From assembly GCA_016785225.1 (NCBI GenBank), contig JAFBJZ010000229.1, positions 96,001 to 160,000 of the forward strand: a stretch of DNA of 64,000 nt, read 5' to 3'. The notes under the pieces were generated by a model. That model was given only the letters and a program-made list of their open reading frames with translations, was not told the origin of the DNA and searched no databases. This DNA comes from Psettodes erumei. Lineage: Eukaryota > Chordata > Actinopteri > Pleuronectiformes > Psettodidae. Shown here piece by piece: positions 1 through 11,928 of this stretch; positions within the stretch are counted from its first letter, which is position 1; the number at the start of each line of letters is the position of its first letter. A program made the position numbers and the translations under genes.

Positions 1-307
1 CCCACTCACCCCACGTCAACGCACGAGTGCGTGAATCTGAAGTTACAGTGAATGTGCACTGTGTATTGAGACAAGGGGGGTGCAAATTTCTGCACCCGTA
101 ACCTGTATCTCAGGTGACACACGGTGGGACGTCCCGCAGCAGAACGCAGGTAGAGCGCTCAGGTGGGGGCGGGATGCTCCGCCCTCGTACGTAACCATCG
201 GCGGATGTTTTCCCGCTCAGTACCAGTGACTTCATGTGATTCTGGTGTCATTCTTAAATAGGCCAGTCCTGCTGTGTGTGTGTGTGTGAGTGTGTGTGTG
301 TGTGCGC

Positions 308-338
<31 letters not shown>

Positions 339-493
339 TTTGGCCCGGCTGCGCGTGCCTGTCGAGGTTGGCATGCGCGGCAGTTGTAGCGTGCCGGGTC
401 ATGTGACGCAGGCTGCACAGCGGCGTCGAGTGTGGTTGGAGGTGCCGAGGTTCCCTCCTCCGACAGGAATGCTGACAGGCCTGTCGGCCTCGT

Positions 494-532
<39 letters not shown>

Positions 533-1352
533 CTGTTAAGTACAACTCTGAGGTACTTTATACTTCCATCGTACTGTACAGCGTGTATTTTTGTGCAGTG
601 GTACTGCTCCTTTTACTTCAGTGATCACATCCTGTGGAGGTGGATTGGTTCGGGGACAGTCCAATCAGAGCTGGGCTGCTCTGTGTCGGTGACCTTTGAC
701 CCCTCCCTCAGCGGCTGCTGTGAACCTTTTAGCTGATGTCAGATTACGGACAAACAGCTGGAGGGGGCAGCGACGGCGGTGAGGAGGTGTTGAAATCATA
801 CGCGCCCCCGCACTCTTAATGTTGGTAGAAGACGTGCGGGCGCGGCCCGTCGCCGCCCCGGACTCGCTCACGCGCGTCGCCTCCGTTTCGCCGCTTCGTT
901 TCGCCGACCGTCTTTGTCTCTCTCGCCGCTTCGTCGCCTTTCGTCTTCGTCCTCCCGCTGCTCTCGCTTCAAACGGCCGCACGTGATCTGAGTTTGAGAA
1001 AAACACGCCCCGTCTCTCTGAGGCGCAGCCATTTTGTGCAGTTTGCCCACAGCCGGTTGTATTTACAGTGATGTGTGTGTGTGTGTGTCTCTGTGTGTGT
1101 GTGTGTGTGTGTGTGTGCGTGCAAACAGGCCCGCGTGTGTTTTCCCAGCTCCAGACTGAGCTCTGTGTGTTTGTAATTTTCCGATGGCAGACGAAACCGA
1201 CTTGAACGCTCACTTGTACAGTTACAGTGCAAACAAGGCTTTAGAACAGATAATCTCTTGTTCTCGTCTTCCTCGTCTTCATCATCATCTTCATCATCAG
1301 CTTCGTCACGGCGACGACAGCAGCTCTTAACTTTGGCGTCTGTGTGTTTCAG
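1..1352 (+). other. Intronic sequence upstream of the first visible glud1 exon
   Basis: No coding exon is recognisable here. The segment precedes a glud1 exon that starts in mid-codon after a TTTCAG acceptor, so it should be glud1 intron. It holds (GT)n at about 272-334, (CA)n at 494-531 and (GT)n at 1072-1118. The glud1 exons encoding the transit peptide, the N-terminal part and the TPCKG stretch lie before position 1. Confidence 0.6.
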
Positions 1353-1470
1353 GTATCCGCTACAGCACCGACGTGTCTGTGGATGAGGTGAAAGCTCTGG
1401 CCTCGCTGATGACGTACAAATGTGCCGTCGTCGGTGAGTGTACACACACACACGCACACACACACACACG

Positions 1471-1532
<62 letters not shown>

Positions 1533-1680
1533 TGTGCTTTGTGCTGTTTGTTCTGCCGCTGAAATCCCGTGAACTCGTTGCAGATGTGCCGTTCGGCGGA
1601 GCCAAAGCCGGCGTGAAGATCAACCCCAGGAATTACTCTGTAAGTCTCCGGCTCAGGTCTGCGCACGCACACACATGTTC

Positions 1681-1729
<49 letters not shown>

Positions 1730-1883
1730 CTCATACAGGACCACACCCATGGAGTATTGAAGCATATGTTGCAGAATAACCGCGGTATGTTCCTTTAACT
1801 GGCGGCAGCCCCCGCCCAGCCCCTCCCCATCTGCTGCTGAACCGCTGAGCCATCAGGTGGCAGAGAGACACCGGGATTCACTG

Positions 1884-1950
<67 letters not shown>

Positions 1951-2639
1951 CTCTCTAACATGATGAGTCAATCACTTTCTCTCTCTCTCTGGATAAATGT
2001 TTGCTCAACCTTGTACTCTTTTCATTTTCATCGCTGCAAAAAAAGAAAAAAAAAAAAAAAAAAAAACCCAGCGCGCACACGTGCAGGAGGCCCGACGACG
2101 ACCTCTGACCTCTTCACCTGAGGAGCGTTCAGTTTAGCCTAGCTTAGCCTGGTCCTTCATACGTGTGTTTGTAAATTTCCTCCAAAATCGACGCACTTGT
2201 TTGTTTGTTTGTTTGTTTGTTTGTTGTCAAGGACACAGAGCTGGAGAAAATCACCCGCAGGTTCACCATCGAGCTCGCCAAGAAGGGTTTCATCGGTGAG
2301 CGGACGACCCCGGGGTTTACACAACACGCACACAGACGCACACAGACGCACACAAGAGGGGAAACACAAGGCGAAAACAAAGCATGACGACTTACTGACA
2401 TTTATTAATACAGTTTCATGAGGGAAGGTCTTCAGACTTCAGGGATCGCAGAACCCAAGTTGTTGTTGTTGTTGTTGTTGTTGTTTACTTCCATCTCTCT
2501 CGCGCCCGTACACAACCCGCTCACTCCGTTCTCTGCGGTTCTGCAGGGCCCGGCATCGACGTTCCCGCCCCGGACATGAGCACCGGGGAGAGGGAGATGT
2601 CCTGGATCGCCGACACCTTCGCCACCACCATGGGACACT

Positions 2640-2676
<37 letters not shown>

Positions 2677-4016
2677 GGGGTTCGGTCCAGTCTCTCGTCG
2701 AGTCCATCCTTTTTAATAAGTAGACAGAGGTCCGACTGTCCCGCCGCTCCGCCTCCAGGACATCAACGCTCACGCCTGCGTCACGGGGAAGCCCATCAGC
2801 CAGGGGGGAATCCACGGCCGCATCTCCGCCACGGGCAGAGGAGTCTTCCACGGCATCGAGAACTTCATCAACGAGGCGGCCTACATGAGCCAGCTGGGGA
2901 TGTGTCCCGGCTTCCAGGACAAGACCTTCGTCATCCAGGTGACGCCTCCGTCCTCTCCGTCCTCTCCGCCCTCCGCCCCCCCGGGAGGCGTGGACAAACG
3001 TTTGCCCTCCGTGCCGCCCCGCAGGGTTTCGGGAACGTGGGCCTCCACTCCATGCGGTACCTCCATCGCTTCGGAGCCAAGTGCGTCGGAATCGGAGAGA
3101 TGGACGGAAACATCTGGAACCCCAACGGCATCGACCCCAAAGAGCTGGAGGACTACAAGCTGGTGAGTTCACGCGGTGCGCCGCCGCCCGCTGGACGGGC
3201 CGCGCCGTCGTACAAGACGTTGCGGTTCCACGATCCGCCCCGCGCTTCTCGTTTGTCTCCAGGCCAACGGCACCATCGTTGGTTTCCCGAACGCCACGCC
3301 GTACGAAGGAAACATCCTGGAGGCCGACTGTGACATCCTGATCCCGGCCGCCAGCGAGAAGCAGCTGACCAAGAGCAACGCGCACAAGATCAAGGCCAAG
3401 GTAACGCCATCGTTCAGCAGGAAACGCCGTGTTTTTTTTTCCCCATCATCCCTCAGCAAACTGACCCGGAGTCTGTGTTTGCGCTCAGATCATCGCAGAG
3501 GGAGCCAACGGTCCGACCACGCCCGAGGCCGACCGCGTCTTCCTGGAGAGGAACATCATGGTGATCCCGGTGGGTGGAGTTCGTTCACAGGGAAAAAAAC
3601 TGACCTCCCGCGTGCTCGTAGCGTGTTGCTGAGCCTCCTCGTCCCCTCCCCTCGTCTCCTCCTCCCTCGTCTCCTCTCCCCTCCTGCAGGACATGTACCT
3701 GAACGCCGGCGGCGTGACGGTGTCGTACTTCGAGTGGCTGAAGAACCTGAATCACGTCAGTTACGGTCGACTCACCTTCAAATACGAGAGAGACTCCAAC
3801 TACCACCTGCTCAGTGAGTGGATGGCGCCGACCGATCGATTTTTATTGATCCCCGCGCGGTTGTGCGTCTGTCGACGTGTGCGTCCGCGCGTGACTCTGA
3901 CGTCTCTCCTCAGTGTCAGTCCAGGAGAGTTTGGAGAGGAAGTTCGGGAAACACGGCGGCTCCATTCCCGTCGTCCCCACCTATGAGTTCCAGGCCAGGA
4001 TCTCTGTGAGTACACA

Positions 4017-4049
<33 letters not shown>

Positions 4050-4475
4050 ATCTGTGTAGTTGTCTTCTTCTTCTGTGGTATTTTGACGGTGTGTTTTGGT
4101 TGCAGGGAGCGTCTGAGAAGGACATCGTTCACTCAGGTCTGGCCTTCACCATGGAGCGCTCTGCCAGGGTAACACACACACACACACACACACACGCGCA
4201 CACACACACACACACACACAGACAGACAGACACACACAGAATTTCCAGTTAATATTAAAACGCTAAACTCTTATAATAAAAAGCGCAGCATTCACACACT
4301 GATTAGGATGTTGGTTACCGTGGCAATGATTGAAGCTTCCGTTCCTCCCCCCCAGCAAATCATGCGCACCGCCAACAAGTACAACCTGGGTCTGGACCTG
4401 CGGACGGCGGCGTACGTCAACGCCATCGAGAAGGTTTTCAAGGTTTACAGCGAGGCCGGCCTCATCTTCACATAG
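1353..4475 (+). CDS. glud1: Glutamate dehydrogenase 1, mitochondrial (5'-partial, 12 exons)
   Basis: NAD(P)-dependent glutamate dehydrogenase of the mitochondrial matrix converts glutamate to 2-oxoglutarate and ammonia. Exons: 1353-1433, 1584-1639, 2232-2295, 2547-2641, 2759-2938, 3025-3162, 3263-3400, 3489-3569, 3690-3813, 3914-4005, 4106-4168 and 4356-4475 (TAG). All junctions are AG/GT and phases agree, giving about 410 residues. The family precursor is near 550 residues, so roughly 150 N-terminal residues lie outside the window. Visible: GIRYSTDVSVDEV, the active-site lysine motif VPFGGAKAGVKINP, the GFGNVG dinucleotide-binding loop, and the animal-specific antenna around SVQESLERKFGKHGG. 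It ends AYVNAIEKVFKVYSEAG then LIFT. No frameshift is seen. The donor of exon 2547-2641 is the first GT of a (GT)n array. Teleosts often have two glud1 copies; I cannot tell a from b. Confidence 0.97.
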
Positions 4476-5975
4476 ACCCCGCCCCCTCCACGTCCGTCAC
4501 CTGTCCGTCACCTGTCCGTCACCCAGCACCTCTGCAGGATTCCTGCAGCACTTATCAAACAGAATCCAGCGTTTACAGCATCCGTGTTTCTTTTGTTTTC
4601 GTTTCTTCCTGTTTACGATCTTTTTTTTTTTTCTCTCTCTCTTTGCAAATCTGATTTAAAAAAAAAACAAAAAACAAAAAAACCTCAGAAGCTCCGGGTC
4701 GACGGCTTTAAAACGGGTCGAATCAGCTGCTTTAAGGACATTAATGGTTTAATGCAACAGAGAAACTCACCATGTAACTGCGACACACTAGGGGGCCAGA
4801 AGTTTGCGGACGCCCCGGTTCAGGGTTGGATTAGACCGGTGTGGGTCGACCCGAGGAGTCACATGAGTGAGAACAGGAAACAGAGAAAAAGTTTCCGTCT
4901 GTGAACCGGCGTCAGGTGTGATCATCTTTTACGTAGGTGATTCTCACGCCTGTTACGTTTCAGTCGTTAGTTTGAATCTCCTCCAGGCGACGGCCTGAAA
5001 CACTTTGAGTTATCGATTTACAGTACGACAGTCGGAGAAGAAGGTTTGAGTTGATGATGATTTGGAAAAATGCTGGAAACCAAAGACGCTCGTCCCCGGG
5101 CGTCCGCATACTTTTGTCCGTGTGTCGTGCACTGTACGTTTTTTCTTTTTATATGTTACGACGAGCGTGTGCCTCAGGTCTTTGACGTTTACTGCCTTCA
5201 GAGCAGGACGGGATTAAAGGACCATTCCCGTGTTTTTGTCTTTTTTTTTTTTTCCTGTTTGCTCATCTTCTTCGGTCGTCCACGTTTGCGGCCGCTGCTG
5301 TTTTTTTTTTGTTTTTTTAAACTACGTCACTTGTAGGGATGTTCAAATTAATGTACAGTATTTATCAACAATCAAAAACTGGCTCACATATCATGCAACA
5401 GTGAGATGAAAACACGTGGAATGATCCTTTAGCCGTTAGCTCGGGTTTGTCAAAGTTGAACCAAAAAACTCCCCCCCCCCCCCCATCAGTTTGTTGTTTG
5501 TTTCTTTTTTTATTTTTTTTTCTGTCACGCTAAAGCTAATCTATGCAGTTAAACGAAGCAATAATCCGCCCGGTAACAGGGCTGCAGACTGGTCACACAC
5601 ACACACACACACACACCTGTAACCCCTCACCTGTGAGGTCAAGATGAAGCGGGGGCTGTTCCCAGATCAGCAGCGGAGGTCGTTACCCCTCTCGGATCAG
5701 TCGACCAGACGACCGTTACCTTCACGCATCTGATTTCAATCGACCGCTCGGTGCAAAACCAGCTGACCCACGGACGAAAGCTTCACTTTAATGATTATGA
5801 TGATTATTGATCGGCCCCGGGGAGGTTTTTTTGGGGGGTCACATGCTGTATGGGGGGGGGGCGGGGGTTTTCTGTCTGTCGGCCTTGATTTAAACAATCA
5901 TGAGACTCTGTGAGGGAGTTTTTATGTTTGTTTGTTTTTTGTTAAACTGAAATAAAATACATACATAAAAGAAGG
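4476..5975 (+). other. Probable glud1 3' UTR
   Basis: Non-coding sequence after the glud1 stop codon, rich in T- and A-runs. An AATAAA signal on the + strand at 5951-5956 is the best candidate poly(A) signal. On the opposite strand ATTAAA (plus-strand TTTAAT at 5787-5792) could serve the convergent gene prorsd1, so the two 3' ends may overlap by some 150 bp. Both poly(A) assignments are inferences from motifs only. Confidence 0.45.
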
Positions 5976-6138
5976 TCATTGTGTGTGTGTGTGTGTGTGT
6001 GTGTGGAGGTTTTAAACGTGGGACGCGTCTCCACAGTCTGCGTCCAGGCTGACGTGATGTTCTTAGCAGGTCGTCCACGTGTTCCTGTTCAGGACTTTGC
6101 TCCACGATCCCGTCCAGGTCCTCGGTTCCCGTCCCGTC

Positions 6139-7542
6139 CTACTCAAAGCTCTCCAGGATGGGCTCGTGTCCCGTCTCCTTGAGGAAGCGCAGCAGGTCGT
6201 CGGGGCGGAGCCCCATGGTGGCGGCGTTGGTCATGGGGTGGAAGTAGACCATGTGGTGGCCTCCCTCCGCCAGGTCCCGGTCCAGGACGAACTTCACGCT
6301 CCGGTCCTTGTCGAAGAGCAGAGCCAGAGCCGTCGCGCAGCCCTGACCCACCTGAGAGGAGGAGGAGGTAGAAGTTCTGAATGTGTACAAGCAGAAGATG
6401 AGTATCGGGCGATGGGGAAAAAAAAACATGGCGGAGAAGGTCACCCCTGAAGAAAGAGCCGTTTCTCTACCTTGAGTTTCTCCAACATGACCGCCTCGTC
6501 CGCGAAGCGCAGGTTGCCGCTGCCGACGCCGAGCTTCTTGGCGAGGTCGTTGAGGTTCACCTGCAGGAGAACAGAGAGGGAGAGTCAGGTCGGTCCCGCC
6601 GTGCCCCTCTTTGCGCCAGCAGGTGGCGGTGTTGAGCTCAGGTGTACAGCCAGGTGGGCGCAGACCTGGCGGTCGTGACGGGCCGACACCAGCCACAGGC
6701 TTTTCTTCTTCTTATCCTTCAGGAAGAGGTTTTTCGTGACGGCTCCGCTCACTCCCTGCAGGTGAGGCATCATCTCCTCCACCGTGAACACCTGAGGGGG
6801 GGGGGGGGAGGTTGGAGATCTGATGAGCTCAGGTTGTGTTTTTGGCGCCACCTGCCGGCGTGTACGGGTCTGCGTTTCTACACTGAAACAGAAAGAGGCG
6901 TCGCTTTTCAGATCGCCTCGATCACACGCACAAATGCCAGATTACGTGGGCGCATCTTCAGATTATTTCAATTTCAGATGATCTGCCGCTAAATTCGGCG
7001 TGTGATCAACAGGCAGCGCAACTCTCCTCTCCTCTCCTGCGTAATGACGTCGCGACGACGCGTCCACGTGTCGACCAGCGCTGCGACGTTGAGAGAAATA
7101 CACAACTTCTCATAAGACGTAAATTATGACACAACAAGCGCCTTCGTCGTATCGGAAGACGCCGAATTAAAGTCTGACACCTTGGTAATCCAGTCACGTT
7201 TCTATACGTGTTATACGTCATTTATAGGATTTACAGGATCTGAGGATATATTTAAATCTAATGAGATTCAATGGGGATTTGTTTTCTAATAAAAGTACAG
7301 CGCTGATCACTCCAGCTTTGTGTTTCTCTCCCTGCTACAATCACTAATGTCATAAACGTTACTTTGCTGGAAGATAATCTCATAATTAATCTTAAGAAGT
7401 CTGGGCTGTGTTGGCTGATTCTGTGACAGGTGAAGCCGAGCAGATCGGGGTTTTTTTTTACCGGCGGATGCTCCACGCAGGTCGTCTGGATGTCCAGCCC
7501 CTCCAGATACTTCCCCAGCTCGGACCGCAGATCCTCCGCCAT
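6139..7542 (-). CDS. prorsd1: PrdX/ProX deacylase domain protein 1 (prolyl-tRNA editing-type domain)
   Basis: Small stand-alone YbaK/ProX-type aminoacyl-tRNA editing-domain protein, predicted to deacylate mischarged tRNA, probably in the cytosol. Four exons on the minus strand: 7542-7462 (ATG), 6791-6666, 6560-6471 and 6351-6139 (TAG). All are phase 0 with AG/GT borders and encode 169 residues, the usual family length. The start reads MAEDLRSELGKYLEGL. Exon 2 carries VFTVEEMMPHLQ and the lysine-rich LFLKDKKKKSLWLV. The last exon has VGQGCATALALLFDKD, the YFHPMTNAATMG editing-pocket motif, and the end GHEPILESFE. It lies tail-to-tail with glud1 and head-to-tail with mtx2, whose 3' end is about 400 bp upstream. 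No sign of disruption. Confidence 0.93.
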
Positions 7543-7951
7543 CCTCAGGTGAAATATAAATAAATTATAACTTATAAATCCACGCGGAAACAGAGGTGGC
7601 GTGGGCGTCAATGGACAGAAACAGCTGCGAGCTACAGAAGAAGAAGAAGAAGAAGATTCTTCTTCTGCGGTGAGAATTCCTGCAGCTGACGCAGCTGCTC
7701 CGCACTCTGGAGAAAACGTCCTTTGTGTTGCCGGTAGGTGGCGCTGTGACCCCACTGAATATTGGTATGTAAACGTATTACACTATTTAGCCTTTTTGCC
7801 AGATGCCCATAAAATATGTAAATATTTGCATTTTCTGATGCCGGTTTCATGAGATTTTGAGTTTAGCCGCTTCGAGAAATATAAAGAAGAAAAAAAAAAG
7901 AATTGTGGCAGATCCAACGACAACGCACAAAAAGTGTCGAGCTGAATGACT

Positions 7952-7957
7952 TTTATT
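7952..7957 (-). other. Candidate poly(A) signal of mtx2
   Basis: AATAAA on the minus strand (TTTATT on plus), 236 bp past the mtx2 stop codon. It is the nearest canonical signal. The sequence around it is nearly the same as the candidate chrna1 signal at 47680-47685. Confidence 0.5.
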
Positions 7958-8192
7958 TTTGTAGGCACTTTCCATTCACACAAAGAAAACAACAGTGGAA
8001 AAACTAAGGAATAAATCACATCCTCCTTATCATTATGTACATGTGATTTGTTTCTTTTTTTTTTTTGTACAGAGGAAAAACTAAATCTTTCAATTTCTGA
8101 CAAGCTTCTACACTTCTTCTCAGTGCTACAGACAGGGAATGAGAGACAGAATGTTCAAGACGAGACGACCCGGGCGGGCGGCGTCCACTCCT

Positions 8193-8466
8193 TCAAGAGC
8201 TCTTTCCTTCAAAGTAGGTTTGTTCGATGCGCCTGCAGAAGGACAGCAGGTTGCTGTAGCTCTTGATCCGCTCTGCCAGCTCGGTGCTGGTCAGTCTGGT
8301 TGTCAGTATAGTGAAGAGGTGACCGAACACCAGCGCGTCCAGCTCCGTCGGCCTGCGACACACACGGACACACACTCAGAGTGGATCACTGCACAAACTG
8401 TTGGAGTAGTTACAGTGTTACACCACAAGGCGGCGCAAAAGAGACCAAACAAAAAGGTCACAGCAG

Positions 8467-8524
<58 letters not shown>

Positions 8525-11500
8525 ACATACTGTTTATTAAAGAAGTATGGTTGTGTTCCCAGCCTCTGGGAGAGAGCTTGGCAGCACTGACTCACGTCTT
8601 CATAAACCTGAAAGACACAAACAGACATTTCAACATTTTTGCGAGACTGCAGAAACACACAACTCATCCGCCAGAGGCCTGAAAAGAGGATTGTTGAACA
8701 TCAGATGTTCATTTCTCAGTGACCTGCTCCAGGGTTTTTCCTCCCCAGCCGACTGCGTTCATCTTCCTGCGAACCTCCCACTGCTTCTGATAGGCCAGGA
8801 TGTTATTTAGGGGCCAAGAGTAGGGACTGCTGTATCTTGGGCGAGAAATCTGCACAAGACACATACATGTGATGAAGAAGGTGATGACAGGTCACTGAAA
8901 AATCTTTAGTTTTAAATTCCATAGACAAGTAAACACACCTCAGTGGCTGTAGCATCATCACACCACTGGATGTACAGCTGCAGGGAGGAGACGAGACTTG
9001 AATAAGTGTTGAGTGGTCGGCTGTGTGTTTTGTGACGTGGCGGTGAGTGCATGTGTGCTGAGTTTGTGTGTGTGTGTGCACCTCAGCAGTAAGCAGCATG
9101 TTGTTGACCAGCTCCATGTATGCTTTCATTTCAGCTCTTTGAACATCATCCAAACCATCGCTCAGGGAATGACCCTGGAAACACAAAAGAGAGATGGTTG
9201 GTTTTCCTCCATTTCCTATTTGCTCTCAAGAAAGAAAAAAGGCAACAAACTACAAATGACTAATTCCTAAAACATGTAATTATCCCAGCAAATTACATCC
9301 ACAGAAGACCTAACTGATTAAAATGACAATAAGCAGAAAATGATCATTTAATTTAACAATCTAAGCGTCGGTTTGTTTTACTCACCTTTGCTTTGGTGAA
9401 TTGCACGATTGGCCCAAGTTCTGACACCACCTGGTTCCCTACATGAATAAAGGGAATCTTACCTACAGAGAGAGAAATAAAGGAAGGGACAGACATTAAA
9501 TTCATTAGACTTACTTTTTTCCTAGTCATCAAATATGTTTACACCGAATTTCCAATAAAAAATAAATATATATATCGATTTCAAAAACAGTGACGTTACA
9601 GAGAATTCTGTATGTTTCGTGAAACGAAGATTTAAAAAAAAAAAAAAAAAAAACAGACAAAAAACACTACTAACAGTCTAGCCAATCCCGGACCGCCCCT
9701 GACAGATAAATATCCGGGTTGCGTGAGGTCACTTCCTGTCTGTCTCCACTCTTGCCGATTAGCTCGCTAGCAAAGAGAACACCCAGCTTTCTCAGCCGAC
9801 TCCGACTTTAAACCGACATCTTGTGGTGAGTTACATCTTTACGTTCTTTTTGTATTGTTACTAAATATGTCCCGCTAGCATAGCCTGCATTAGCATAGCC
9901 GCTAGCGCTGCTTTCAGCTAGCTTAAACGTCAACTTGTGTTTTCGTGAGCTGAAACTTCTTTTGATTGTAGCCGTGTGTTTAACTCGATTAAATAATTTT
10001 TAGTGTTGAACATCCACTTGTTGTTGTGTAACCTCGACTAGACGTTGGTCTAAATTCGAACCTTAACTTGTCGCGAAAGTCCGGCCTTTGAAAGTTTAAA
10101 CGTTAATTAATCCTTGTGCTACTTCCAGTTCCTGTCCGACCACCCTGGCTGATTAGCTTGTTAGCACACAAAACAGCTTTCTCAGCCGACACCGACTTTA
10201 AACCTTCTACATCCTGTGGTGAGTTATGTCTTTATATTCTTCTTGTACTGTTAAGATAAGATATACCTTTTTTTTTTTTTATAAGTCCCACAGTGGGGAA
10301 ATTTACTACTATACTGTGTGTCCCGCTAGCATAGCCGCCGCTAGCGTGAGCTGCTGGCGCTACTTTCAGCTAGCTTAAGCGGCAAACTGCCGATTTTAAG
10401 CAGCTAGCGATTTATGTGTAGCTGCACTTTTTAAAATGTGTTGAACCTTGTTTTTGAAGGTTGACTATTCACAACTAATCTTTGTTACCTCCTTTTTTTT
10501 ATATAGGTAAGGTTCTTCATGGTGGATGTTACCTGGATACTTTCAACTTATTTTAAATGGTGAGCTAACCTGGGTTTAAACTGAGGTTATCCTTCCCTCC
10601 ACACACTGAGGGAGGGATAAAGGTGAAATGAGGAATGAACTGAACTTTTCTTTCCACTGGGAGTCTTACTGAACTTTAAATGCCTGTATTTGTTTGGTTT
10701 TTATAATATTCCAATACAAAATATTGTTTGAAACCAGTTTGTGTCCTTGTCAGTGGTGTTCGTACACATCTTCTGCATATCTCTGCTTTATAAATTAAAG
10801 TTTTTAAATCCTTTAAAACTTGACAAGTCCCACTTGGTACATCAGTGTATATGTACATGTTTCAACCAATCAGGTTATGTGAATAAAAAGCACTGGGAAT
10901 GAAAGCAGGTTAAAATTTAACAGTAAACTTGACCACACTGCCACGTGTAGCAGGCTGTGTGAAATTCTGGGATTCAAATACTCTATGAATTGCACATGAG
11001 GACATTTGCCTCTGCAGCAGCATGTGTACTAACCAGAAGGTGACATGTACTCAGCATTTGCCTTGCAAACCACCTGCACAGGTAAACCGCACATCCTGAG
11101 GTAGGCCTGCACAGAACAGAACCAAGACACGAGGAATTAAATAAGACAAACACTGATTTGATTTTAAGTTTATCTTAACTGCATTTTATATAAAGATAAC
11201 TGACAAAACGCATTCAGAAGGCAACTTTACCTGCACAGCCAGAGATGAGGCGCAGTCCGACAGCAGAATCTGCTCCTCTGTGAACACAACAGACGCGTAA
11301 TGTGCACAGCGGACACTATGACCATTCGTAGTGATTATTGATTAATATGCACTGATCATTACCCCTCAGCGGCTGGTACAACGTTGCGTTTTCCGGCCAA
11401 GGTTCAGCAGCTGCCGATGTCGGAAAAAGACACAAGATTATAAAGTGATGCGAGTTCTGTGAGTTAACAATTAGCTTATGAGTTAAAATAAATCAGTCAC

Positions 11501-11928
11501 CGTTGGTGTAACGTTAATGTAAACTGAAACGAACACATTGTTTGGGGGGGGGTCAGATCAATGTCACGATCAGTTTAAACCCCATTAACCTCCGCTGTTT
11601 ATACATGAAATCCAAGATGGCACATTGTTTCCGCTCTCATCCCGGGACATGATGCGGCAGGTTAGCCGCGTTCAGGTGAAATAAATCAGCGTTGTCATCG
11701 ACGTGATCCGGCCCCCGGATCGATCCCCTGTCCTCCCCCATGTTTGTGTTCACTAACAGAAACCCGTACGAGCTCCATTTTGAGCGTTATTGGTGTAAAA
11801 GAAACCGGGGGGGGGGGGGTCGACACGGAGGACGCAGCTAGGCTAAGTGGCTAACGCTAGCTAAACAAGCGGCGGCTAACGCGGTTACCTGCCATCTGCG
11901 ACACGAAGGCCTCCGCTGCGAGAGACAT
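8193..11928 (-). CDS. mtx2: Metaxin 2 (outer mitochondrial membrane SAM/MIB component)
   Basis: Metaxin 2 is a GST-fold protein at the mitochondrial outer membrane that acts with metaxin 1 and SAM50 in beta-barrel protein import and the MIB/MICOS bridge. Ten exons on the minus strand: 11928-11889 (ATG), 11410-11363, 11277-11231, 11106-11034, 9462-9386, 9174-9082, 8977-8939, 8849-8724, 8607-8531 and 8352-8193 (TGA). Phases agree and total 259 residues; human is 263. Landmarks: MSLAAEAFVSQMA, EPWPENATLYQ, SGKIPFIHVGNQVVSEL, GHSLSDGLDDVQRAEMK, AYMELVNNMLLTAE, SPYSWPLNNILAYQKQWEV, CCQALSQRLGTQPYFFNKQ, then PTELDALVFGHL. The end, EQTYFEGKSS, is shorter than in mammals. mtx2 borders the 3' end of HoxD in vertebrates and lies on the Hox strand, as here. 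Intron 4 (9463-11033) is the longest and holds a duplicated block. Confidence 0.97.
9722..10450. repeat. Two diverged direct copies of a promoter/exon-like block in mtx2 intron 4
   Basis: Copy A (about 9722-10020) and copy B (about 10123-10450) share, in the same order, a GATTAGCTNGNTAGCA start, CAGCTTTCTCAGCCGAC, CGACTTTAAACC, then TGTGGTGAGTTA, a cluster of CCCGCTAGCATAGCC, and TTTCAGCTAGCTTAA. Copy B alone has an extra segment near 10250-10315 with the CCCACAGTGGGGAAATT motif that I know from the tails of common teleost interspersed repeats. That suggests a transposable-element insertion after the duplication. Confidence 0.75.
9750..10890 (+). ncRNA. Possible spliced non-coding transcript antisense to mtx2 (hypothetical)
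   Basis: On the + strand, each duplicated block ends in a strong donor context (TTGTG then GTGAGT at 9826, CTGTG then GTGAGT at 10219) after a pyrimidine-rich CTTTCTC start. Downstream, a 53-base segment at 10507-10559 has an eight-T tract plus ATATAG acceptor and an ATG/GTGAGC donor. An AATAAA lies at 10879-10884. No coding potential is seen, and the start is unknown. The layout looks like a small non-coding host transcript, but only motifs support it. Confidence 0.25.

Noticed and set aside
159..529. Open frames made of His-Thr or Cys-Val repeats, here and at some forty other places
   Set aside because: They are translations of (CA)n/(GT)n arrays, occur on both strands at once, and carry no conserved flanking protein.
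4584..5336. Open frames after the glud1 stop codon
   Set aside because: Low-complexity Phe/Leu/Ser content, no start context and no family features; they lie in the probable 3' UTR.
10588..10622. Stem-loop TTATCCTTCCCTCC / GGGAGGGATAA as a snoRNA or microRNA
   Set aside because: The stem is short and bulged. I could not find convincing C/D or H/ACA boxes at the right spacing.
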